Positions 7,115 through 12,564 of a DNA stretch of 16,315 bases are shown in pieces (positions within the stretch are counted from its first letter, which is position 1; every line of letters starts with the position of its first letter). A program made the position numbers and the translations under genes. Source of the DNA: Tannerella sp. (lineage in GTDB: Bacteria > Bacteroidota > Bacteroidia > Bacteroidales > Tannerellaceae); assembly GCA_031268395.1 (NCBI GenBank), contig JAIRXI010000002.1, forward strand, positions 1-16,315. Reading direction: 5' to 3'. Under the pieces are notes generated by a model. The model ran no database searches. It was not told where the DNA came from and worked only from the letters and a program-made list of their open reading frames with translations.

Positions 7115-8080
7115 TCAGTCAGGGATGCGGCTGTCTTTCTCCCGGCTGCCCAGGTCTTCCAGATAGCGGACATCCTCAATACGATAGGGCGTCTCCTGAT
7201 AGACGTAATAGTTCAGCCAGTTGACGAACAGCATGTTGGCGTGCGAACGCCAGCGCATGAGCGGCGGCTTGCGGGGGTCGTCGTCCGGATAATAATTGAC
7301 GGGGAGGGTGATCGGCAGGCCTTTGCCCAGGTCGCGCACATACTCGTCGTGAAGCGTGCCGGCGGCATATTCCGAATGGCCGGTGACGAAAAACTCGCGT
7401 CCGCCGCGCGCCATGACCATGTAAACCCCCGCTTCCTCGCTTTCGGAGAGCAGCGTCAGCGCCGGTGTGCGGAGGATGTCTTCGCGCCGGAGTTCCGTAT
7501 GGCGGCTGTGCGGCACGTAGAAGACATCGTCGAAGCCGCGGAAAATCGGCAGGTACGGGTCGTACACCGTATGCCTGAAGACGCCGAACTTCTTGGCTGG
7601 CAGGTCGTATTTCGGTATGCCGCAGAAATGGAACAGCCCCGCCTGTGCCGCCCAGCAGATGTAGATGGACGAAGTCACGTGCGTGCGTCCCCAGTCGAAA
7701 ATCCGCTTGAGTTCTTCCCAGTAGGTTACTTCTTCAAACGGCATCTGTTCCACCGGGGCGCCCGTGACGATCATCCCGTCGTAATAGCGGCCTTCGATTT
7801 CGTCAAAATTCCTGTAAAATGCTTCCATGTGCTCCATCGGCGTATGCTTCGACCGGTGTTCCCTGATTTTGACAAAATCAATTTCCACCTGCAGGGGCGA
7901 ATTGCTCAGCAGGCGTGTCAGGTCGGTCTCCGTTTTGATTTTGAGCGGCATCAGGTTCAGTACCGCTACGCGAAGCGGACGGATGTCCTGTTCGGATGCC
8001 CGCAACGAGTCCATGACAAAGATGTTCTCCTTTTTTAACAGGTCGATGGCCGGCAGGTTCCGGGGCAAGTTGAGGGGCAT
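7115..8080 (-). CDS. metA: homoserine O-acetyltransferase, MetA family
   Basis: Acylates the hydroxyl of homoserine, the first committed step of methionine synthesis. The 321-aa sequence is a full-length MetA/HTS-family enzyme, and residue numbering falls in register with characterised members. The catalytic cysteine is C142 (IYICWAAQAG), and the His/Glu pair is H235 and E237 in VTGHSEY. The acyl-donor position is E111 (GAPVEQMPFEEV). A glutamate here is known to specify acetyl-CoA, as in Bacillus cereus MetA, whereas E. coli has glycine and uses succinyl-CoA. I therefore predict O-acetylhomoserine as product, although annotation pipelines often call this family succinyltransferase. It starts 9 nt after the VOC gene stop, so the two are likely co-transcribed, with the U32 gene following. 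Confidence 0.95.
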   Translation of the reverse strand: MPLNLPRNLPAIDLLKKENIFVMDSLRASEQDIRPLRVAVLNLMPLKIKTETDLTRLLSNSPLQVEIDFVKIREHRSKHTPMEHMEAFYRNFDEIEGRYYDGMIVTGAPVEQMPFEEVTYWEELKRIFDWGRTHVTSSIYICWAAQAGLFHFCGIPKYDLPAKKFGVFRHTVYDPYLPIFRGFDDVFYVPHSRHTELRREDILRTPALTLLSESEEAGVYMVMARGGREFFVTGHSEYAAGTLHDEYVRDLGKGLPITLPVNYYPDDDPRKPPLMRWRSHANMLFVNWLNYYVYQETPYRIEDVRYLEDLGSREKDSRIPD

Positions 8081-8089
8081 GAGACCGAT

Positions 8090-8467
8090 CTATCGCTGAA
8101 CGATTTGCAGGAGGTTGCCTTCCGGGTCGGTAAAGTTGCGGATGCGTCCGCCGCCGACCGCTGTGAACTCGTCGCCCGCCCAGGCAACGCCTTTGACATT
8201 CAGCGCTGCCTCGGCAGCGTCGAAGTCGCCGACCCGCAGGGCCAGGTGCGACCATCCCGGCGTGTTGACTGTCCGCGCCGGCCGCGCCGTTTCGTCCTTC
8301 GGCATGATTTCGATCAGCGTGCCGTCCGGCGCCTTTACGATATAAATCGGCCTGTCCGTGCGGGTATGCACTTCATAGCCCAGCACGTCGCAATACCACC
8401 TGCTCAGCGTTTCCACATCTTCGGCTGCAATGGCCGGGTGGTCTATTCCAATAAATACTTTTTTCAT
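8090..8467 (-). CDS. VOC/glyoxalase-fold protein
   Basis: Small cytoplasmic protein of the vicinal-oxygen-chelate superfamily, 125 aa, with two beta-alpha-beta-beta-beta modules. The first runs from KVFIGIDHPAIAAEDVETLSRWY to LIEIMP, the second from GWSHLALRV to FTDPEGNLLQIV. Metal-ligand positions appear to be H10, E53, H74 and Q121. The fourth is normally glutamate in this arrangement (DPxGNxxE), so glutamine is slightly unusual though chemically possible. The substrate cannot be told from sequence; lyase, epimerase and dioxygenase-like activities all occur in this fold. It is the first gene of a probable three-gene transcription unit with metA and the U32 gene, which may reflect co-regulation rather than a methionine role. 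Confidence 0.85.
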   Translation of the reverse strand: MKKVFIGIDHPAIAAEDVETLSRWYCDVLGYEVHTRTDRPIYIVKAPDGTLIEIMPKDETARPARTVNTPGWSHLALRVGDFDAAEAALNVKGVAWAGDEFTAVGGGRIRNFTDPEGNLLQIVQR

Positions 8468-8487
8468 TTGTCTGCTTTTTTAGTTTT

Positions 8488-8508
8488 CAAAAATAAGGCG
8501 CAAAAATA
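8488..8508 (-). promoter_or_regulatory. candidate -7 elements upstream of the VOC-metA-U32 operon
   Basis: Read on the - strand, TATTTTTG occurs twice, at 8508-8501 and 8495-8488, both fitting TAnnTTTG and lying 20-40 nt before the VOC start. Neither has a clear TTG at the -33 distance, and the stretch is A/T-rich, so the match could be partly chance. Confidence 0.35.
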
Positions 8509-8607
8509 CGCGATAAAAACGGTTTTCCCATATTCGGGGCACAAAAATGAATCTTTTTTATACTTTGTGCAGGGGGCGCCAACTCCCCCACCCTACCCCA
8601 CTGTCCG

Positions 8608-9099
8608 TCACAGCAACAGTTCCCAGTCGCCCACGTCGACCCGGATATCCAGTTTCCAGCCGACTTCCCGGAAATGGGATACTTTCTCGAAGCCCAAACT
8701 CTCGTGCAGCCGGATGCTTTCGGGGTTGGGGATGGAGATGCAGGCGATCACCACATGCATGTCCATTTGTCTGAGCGATTCGATCAGCCGCGTCATCAGG
8801 CTGCGGCCGATGCCTCTGTTACGCATGCCGGGATCGACATAAACGGTCGATTCGGCGGTCAGCCGGTAGGCATTCCGCATTTTCCACCGCGAGGCGTAGC
8901 AGTATCCGGTCACCCGCCCGTCGATTTCGCATACGTAATAGGGATAGTTCGACGAAATGTCGGCAATCCGCCGCCGCATCTCTTCCGTCGAGACGGCTTC
9001 CGTCTCGAACGTGATAATGGTTTTTTCTACATAATAGTTATAGATGCCCGCGATCGCTTCCGCATCCTGTTCTGTTGCCTTACGTATCATGATTTTCAT
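8608..9099 (-). CDS. GNAT family N-acetyltransferase (phosphinothricin acetyltransferase-like)
   Basis: Acetyl-CoA-dependent N-acetyltransferase of 163 aa. The N-terminus MIRKATEQDAEAIAGIYNYYV and the segment TAESTVYVDPGMRNRGIGRSL are typical of the Pat/Bar and MnaT group. The acetyl-CoA pyrophosphate loop is MRNRGIGR (residues 92-99), E83 sits in the conserved strand-4 region, and the C-terminal motif NPESIRLHESLGF (125-137) is complete. Members acetylate phosphinothricin, methionine sulfoximine or free amino acids; the true substrate here is unknown. An alternative ATG at 9090 would remove three residues. It lies 14 nt downstream of the HsdR_N-like gene and is probably its operon partner. 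Confidence 0.88.
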   Translation of the reverse strand: MKIMIRKATEQDAEAIAGIYNYYVEKTIITFETEAVSTEEMRRRIADISSNYPYYVCEIDGRVTGYCYASRWKMRNAYRLTAESTVYVDPGMRNRGIGRSLMTRLIESLRQMDMHVVIACISIPNPESIRLHESLGFEKVSHFREVGWKLDIRVDVGDWELLL

Positions 9100-9113
9100 T
9101 TTAATGTTTCAAA

Positions 9114-9572
9114 CTACAGACGTCCAAGCGCCTCGTAGGCCGGGATTTCCTTCAGATAGGCATAATCCGGCTTTTTATAATCTATCCGGCAGCAGTAGTG
9201 TTCCAGTCCGTTGGTGACCATCAGGCATTTCACGCGCAGGGACAGATTGTAGCGGGCGATCTGCTCGAAGACCTGCTGCGTGACCCGCACAGACGGCGCC
9301 TTGTATTCCACGATGGCCAACGGCTCCAGGCAGGGGCTGTATACCACCGTGTCGCACCGCCGGGAGAGCCGCTCCAGCGCAATGGTCACTTCGTTGGCCA
9401 GCAGGGCGGCCGGATAGCTTTTCTCCGTCACAAGATAGTTCACAAAATGTTGCCGGACCCATTCTTCCGGTGTCAGGGCTACTTTTTTTCGCCGCAGAGG
9501 GTCGAAGATGAAAGATTTCCCGTCTTCCCGGGACACGTCCGGATGACAGGCCGGCAGATTCAGTGCTTGCAT
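9114..9572 (-). CDS. HsdR N-terminal-like PD-(D/E)xK protein, stand-alone
   Basis: A 152-aa protein resembling the N-terminal nuclease domain of type I restriction subunits, but with no helicase part and no hsdM or hsdS nearby. The fold signature is visible: E61 in ANEVTI, D74 in RRCDTVVY, and VEYK with E89 and K91, the order E...D...ExK of PD-(D/E)xK nucleases. A Q100 follows. Such stand-alone proteins are common in Bacteroidota beside holA; their function is not established, so I do not call it a restriction enzyme. The ATG at 9572 was chosen because the conserved part begins there and the -7 element at 9609-9602 leaves a normal leader. An ATG at 9614 would lie upstream of the transcript start. 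Confidence 0.85.
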   Translation of the reverse strand: MQALNLPACHPDVSREDGKSFIFDPLRRKKVALTPEEWVRQHFVNYLVTEKSYPAALLANEVTIALERLSRRCDTVVYSPCLEPLAIVEYKAPSVRVTQQVFEQIARYNLSLRVKCLMVTNGLEHYCCRIDYKKPDYAYLKEIPAYEALGRL

Positions 9573-9595
9573 TTCTTTTTTATTTGCTACATTTG
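9567..9595 (+). promoter_or_regulatory. holA promoter
   Basis: TTG at 9567-9569 and TACATTTG at 9588-9595 are 18 bp apart, a good Bacteroidota promoter. Initiation near 9602 would give about 48 nt of leader to the holA ATG at 9650, which has an AGGAGA ribosome site at 9637-9642. Confidence 0.6.
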
Positions 9596-9601
9596 CGTCC
9601 C

Positions 9602-9609
9602 CAAAGGTA
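9602..9609 (-). promoter_or_regulatory. -7 element for the HsdR_N-like gene
   Basis: On the - strand 9609-9602 reads TACCTTTG, matching TAnnTTTG, about 30 nt before the chosen ATG at 9572. The -33 element is weak (CTG at 9633-9631, 21-bp spacer). It interleaves with the holA promoter, so initial transcribed regions would overlap on opposite strands. Confidence 0.45.
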
Positions 9610-9649
9610 TGCATTTTTATGACAACCGGGCAGGACAGGAGAATGGAAA

Positions 9650-10675
9650 ATGGCTAAACAGGAATTGACATACGACGATATCTGCCGTGAAATCAGGGCG
9701 GGACAGTTCCGCCCGGTATATGTACTGATGGGGGAAGAACCCTACTTCATCGACCAGATTACGGACCTGCTGCTCGAAAGCGTGCTGAAGGGGGAGGGAG
9801 ACGATTTCAACCGGACGATACTTTACGGGGCGGACGTGAAGACGGCCGACGTGCTGAATGCCGCCCGCCGTTTCCCGATGATGTCCGATCGCCAGCTGGT
9901 GGTGGTGCGCGAGGCGCAACTGATCGGCGATCTGGACCTGCTGACGAACTACGTCAAAAAACCGCTGGCCTCCACGGTGCTGGCGATCTGCTACAAGTAC
10001 CGCACACTGGACCGGCGGAAGGCGCTGGCGGCGGCCGTCGAGAAAAACGGCATCCTGTTCGACTCGAAGAAGGTGAAGGACTACAGGATGCCGGCATTTG
10101 CGACTGCCCTGCTGCGGCAGCGCGCCATCACGGCGCCCCAAGACGCCGTGATGATGCTGGTCGACCGTGTCGGAAACGATCTGGCACTGCTGAACAGGGA
10201 ACTGGACAGGCTGGAGATCCTGCTCGGCAGCCAGGCAGCAAAAATCCTTACACCCGAACTTATTGAAAAAAACATCGGCATCAGCAAGGACTTCAACAGT
10301 TTCGAGTTGAAGAGCGCCGTTGCCCGCCGGGACATAGCGAAAGCCAACCTTATCATCCGGTATTTTGAAAAAGACCCTGCCGGCCATCCCATTCAGAATA
10401 CCCTGCCCGTCCTGTTCAATTACTTTTCGGACCTGATGATCTGCCACTACACACCCGACAGGTCGGAAAGAAACCTGATGGCCACGCTGGGCCTCCATGC
10501 GCCCATCCAGGTAAAGGACTACCTGACGGGCCTGCGCAACTATCCGGCCATGAAAGTCTTCCGCCTGATCCACGAAATCCGGATGGCCGACGCTCGCTCC
10601 AAAGGCGTGGACGCCACTTCGTCCCTCACCAATGGAGAAATACTAAAGGAACTGCTCTACAAAATACTCCATTAG
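9650..10675 (+). CDS. holA: DNA polymerase III delta subunit
   Basis: Clamp-loader delta subunit that opens the beta sliding clamp during chromosome replication. The 341-aa product has the family's normal length. The N-terminal AAA+-like domain begins RPVYVLMGEEPYFIDQI (residues 21-37) and, as expected for delta, lacks a functional Walker A motif. Other delta features are the segment FPMMSDRQLVVVREA, the helical middle with LVDRVGNDLALLNRELDRLEIL, and a C-terminal collar-type helical domain containing FNSFELKSAVARRD and the closing TNGEILKELLYKIL. It is transcribed alone and divergently from the HsdR_N-like gene, an arrangement common in Bacteroidota. A hairpin follows at 10720-10736. Confidence 0.95.
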   Translation: MAKQELTYDDICREIRAGQFRPVYVLMGEEPYFIDQITDLLLESVLKGEGDDFNRTILYGADVKTADVLNAARRFPMMSDRQLVVVREAQLIGDLDLLTNYVKKPLASTVLAICYKYRTLDRRKALAAAVEKNGILFDSKKVKDYRMPAFATALLRQRAITAPQDAVMMLVDRVGNDLALLNRELDRLEILLGSQAAKILTPELIEKNIGISKDFNSFELKSAVARRDIAKANLIIRYFEKDPAGHPIQNTLPVLFNYFSDLMICHYTPDRSERNLMATLGLHAPIQVKDYLTGLRNYPAMKVFRLIHEIRMADARSKGVDATSSLTNGEILKELLYKILH

Positions 10676-10719
10676 CCTCTGCCCCGGAACGAGGAACGGT
10701 AGGGATGATCTCACCAAAC

Positions 10720-10736
10720 GCCTGTTTGAAACAGGC
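10720..10736. terminator. bidirectional hairpin between holA and the phosphoesterase gene
   Basis: GCCTGTTTGAAACAGGC is a near-perfect inverted repeat (stem GCCTGT/ACAGGC, loop TTGAA). It lies between two convergent genes, 45 nt past the holA stop and 17 nt past the stop of the - strand gene. No long T-tract follows on either side, so termination strength is uncertain. Confidence 0.5.
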
Positions 10737-10753
10737 CTTCCATTCGTAATCCG

Positions 10754-11647
10754 CTATGATTTTCTCAGATATGTATCTTCACAATTATGAAATCCGTCAA
10801 TCGTGATATTACAGGAGTTATCAATTTCTACAACGGCAAAACTGCTGCTTTCCGGAAAAGCGCCTTCGATCATGCCTTTTAACGTGAAGTAATGGATTCC
10901 GTTGCCGAGATGGTAGCTTCCCGTATGATGATGTCCTTGAAAGACCGCCAGTACATGATTGTTTTTTTCCAGCAAACCGGTTACTTCCTGCGCATTGGTC
11001 ACACACACATGATGATGCTGCTGTGTAATATCCAGCAGTTGATGCAGAAAAACAATAACCGGCTGTTCCGTTTCCAGTTCCTGCGACAGCCAATCCAGCT
11101 GCATCTGTGGAATATGCGCTACTTTCCAGTCGAAGTTTCCGCAATTGTAATCCGAACCGTCCGCATTGTAATTGGCATCCAGAACAATGAACTTTATTTC
11201 TCTCCGCACAAAGGAATAATATGTTTTGTTTTTTGCCTTTCCTTCATTTGCAGTATGTTTCAGAAAGTCTTCCTTGCTGATGCTATCCATGTCATGATTT
11301 CCGAACACATGATATACGGGGCCGTGGAATTTCCTGTATTCACACTCTATTTCATCCAGAAAGGACAATGTTTCTTCCCTGTTACTGCCCGCGTCTTTAA
11401 AGTCTCCCAGTTCGATGATGAAATCCAGGTCGCTTTTATTAAAAACATTCACCGCCTCACGCAATTTGTTTATTGAATGTTCGTAATATCGCGTCCCGGC
11501 CACCGGTCTCCGGGCATAATGCAGATCCGTCACGATACCGAACCTGATTTTCGTATTATTGCCGACACATGATAGCATTCCCACATGATGACATGCCAGA
11601 AGGCCGGCAAAGCCATACGAGGATTTGAAAAAAATTCTTCTGTCCAT
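10754..11647 (-). CDS. secreted or lipid-anchored metallophosphoesterase
   Basis: Calcineurin-like phosphoesterase of 297 aa. All five metal-site motifs are present: D41 and H43 in VTDLHYA, GDFKD (81-85), GNHD (116-119), H202 in VFLHQLL, and GHHHTG (238-243). The N-terminus MDRRIFFKSSYGFAGLLA resembles a Tat signal (RRxFxK) followed by LSC at residues 25-27, a loose lipobox, so it is probably exported. The ATG at 11647 was chosen because this signal begins there and an AGGA site precedes it; upstream codons in the same frame run antisense to sense through the sigma fragment. The substrate is unknown. GC content is visibly lower than in neighbours (about 38% at 11161-11220), suggesting acquisition. 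It starts 7 nt after the truncated sigma reading frame. Confidence 0.88.
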   Translation of the reverse strand: MDRRIFFKSSYGFAGLLACHHVGMLSCVGNNTKIRFGIVTDLHYARRPVAGTRYYEHSINKLREAVNVFNKSDLDFIIELGDFKDAGSNREETLSFLDEIECEYRKFHGPVYHVFGNHDMDSISKEDFLKHTANEGKAKNKTYYSFVRREIKFIVLDANYNADGSDYNCGNFDWKVAHIPQMQLDWLSQELETEQPVIVFLHQLLDITQQHHHVCVTNAQEVTGLLEKNNHVLAVFQGHHHTGSYHLGNGIHYFTLKGMIEGAFPESSSFAVVEIDNSCNITIDGFHNCEDTYLRKS

Positions 11648-11654
11648 TCCTGAT

Positions 11655-11831
11655 TTATTTGGGCGATTCGATGCTGTTTTTCCGGCTTTCTTCCCACAGT
11701 TTGATGAATGATTCGGAAGCAATGTCTTCGGCCACCCGTTCGTTATGCACATACGACCTGGCAAAATGGAACGCCTTTCTATAAAACTGATTATAGAAAA
11801 CTTCAAAGGATGTATGGAGCAACCGGTTCAT
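11655..11831 (-). pseudogene. truncated ECF sigma factor (N-terminal region 2 only)
   Basis: Fifty-eight codons beginning MNRLLHTSFEVFYNQFYRKA. The stretch ARSYVHNERVAEDIASESFIKLWEE (residues 24-48) is clear region 2 of an ECF/FecI-type sigma-70 factor. Intact members are about 160-200 aa and continue after the sequence seen here at the end, IESPK, with a YLFTIV-like segment, then region 4. Here a TAA follows ESPK at once, and neither frame afterwards resembles sigma. DNA binding to -35 elements via region 4 is therefore lost. An ATG at 11840 could add three residues. It keeps a near-perfect promoter and is followed after 7 nt by the phosphoesterase gene, for which it may now act as a translated leader. 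Deletion or recombination is the simplest origin. Confidence 0.75.
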
Positions 11832-11850
11832 CGTGATCATTTTTCGACGG

Positions 11851-11881
11851 CAAAGATACAATTTCAATTGTGAATCGCAAA
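11851..11881 (-). promoter_or_regulatory. strong Bacteroidota promoter for the sigma fragment and phosphoesterase
   Basis: On the - strand a -33 TTTG (11881-11878) and a -7 TATCTTTG (11858-11851) are separated by exactly 19 bp, matching TTTG-N19-TAnnTTTG in full. Initiation near 11845 leaves only about 5-14 nt before the sigma-fragment ATGs. Confidence 0.75.
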
Positions 11882-11939
11882 TTACGGAATCCTCCTCCGG
11901 CAGGCTTGCCGTTCAATAGCCGGATGAGGACAGGCGCCT

Positions 11940-12039
11940 TATCACGGTCGAGATAGATACCCTATCACGGTCGAGATAGACACCCTATCACGGTCGAGAT
12001 AGACACCCTATCACGGTCGAGATAGATACCTTATCACGG
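11940..12039. repeat. 23-bp tandem repeat, 4.3 copies
   Basis: Four complete units (11940, 11963, 11986 and 12009) plus 8 bp of a fifth. Each begins TATCACGGTCGAGATAG and ends AYACCC or ATACCT; units differ only at one C/T and the last base. TATC and GATA at either side of an 8-bp centre form a short dyad. The array lies about 60 bp upstream of the -33 element of the sigma-fragment promoter, inside a 700-bp gene-free gap. Confidence 0.9.
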
Positions 12040-12340
12040 AGGGTAGCGACTGCGGGACTTGAAAGCGTACACAAAACGGTATCCGGAAACCGTGCAGAGA
12101 TGTGCGGCGGCGCGTCTCTGCAAAAACCGGAAATGAATGATAATATCCGCATAACAATAAAACATTCTCTTTCCGCCCGGAAAATCATATATCACCCTTT
12201 GTGCTTTTCGTACGGTCAACCGTTTGTTCAATGCCATTCATTCCTGAAAATTTTACCGGCCAGCGCGTTACAGGCTGTGTTTTGCCTTTCGCGGCTTGCT
12301 AATTTGAAATACATCTGTAAAATCATTCACCATTAATTAT
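12040..12340. other. gene-free stretch with two dyads
   Basis: No convincing coding region is seen; short open frames on both strands have no recognisable features. Two symmetric elements occur: CGGTATCCGGAAACCG at 12077-12092 (one mismatch in 8-bp arms) and a hairpin with GCAGAGA (12094-12100) pairing with TCTCTGC (12115-12121). Either could be an operator or a weak terminator. Confidence 0.4.
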
Positions 12341-12348
12341 TATCTTTG
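12341..12348 (+). promoter_or_regulatory. -7 element, possible promoter for GH92 or for the lost propeller gene
   Basis: TATCTTTG matches TAnnTTTG. It lies 12 bp before the open part of the propeller remnant and 216 bp before the GH92 ATG. No TTG is found at the -33 distance. It may be the original promoter of the decayed gene that now drives GH92. Confidence 0.4.
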
Positions 12349-12360
12349 TCCGGTGTTTAA

Positions 12361-12522
12361 ATTCGGAAAGATGAAAAGAAAGAAGGAAATCATATCGAAA
12401 CGCTGGAAAGCGACCGCGAAATCCGGACCTTCTGCGTCGACGAATCCGGCCGCACGGTCTACGCCGTCGCACGGGATGACGAAGGCGAATACGGGCTTGT
12501 AAAAATACAGCTCCATCTGTAA
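12361..12522 (+). pseudogene. C-terminal remnant of a probable beta-propeller protein
   Basis: An open frame without an ATG, bounded by stops at 12358-12360 and 12520-12522, encodes 53 residues ending EIRTFCVDESGRTVYAVARD and then EYGLVKIQLHL. The pattern 'xFCVDxxxxTVYAV...' followed by a short strand and stop resembles the last blade of the 6-bladed beta-propeller lipoproteins common in Bacteroidota. Codon use is GC-rich and acidic/aromatic spacing looks like real protein, unlike the other two frames. No start codon or N-terminal part is present, so it is read as a deletion remnant. Homology is judged from pattern only. Confidence 0.45.
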
Positions 12523-12564
12523 AACGGAACAAAATATATCATACACTTAATAACCATTCAGCAA

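Noticed and set aside
8572..8589. GGGGG/CCCCC hairpin as terminator of the GNAT gene
   Set aside because: Five-pair stem with an 8-nt loop and no T-tract on the - strand side; the A/T-rich flank is on the wrong strand.
9114..9572. Type I restriction-modification system
   Set aside because: Only the N-terminal nuclease-like domain is present; no helicase motor, methyltransferase or specificity gene in the window.
11988..12336. Short open frames in the gap between the sigma fragment and GH92
   Set aside because: Composition follows the repeats and A/T-rich DNA; no domain, signal or ribosome-site support.
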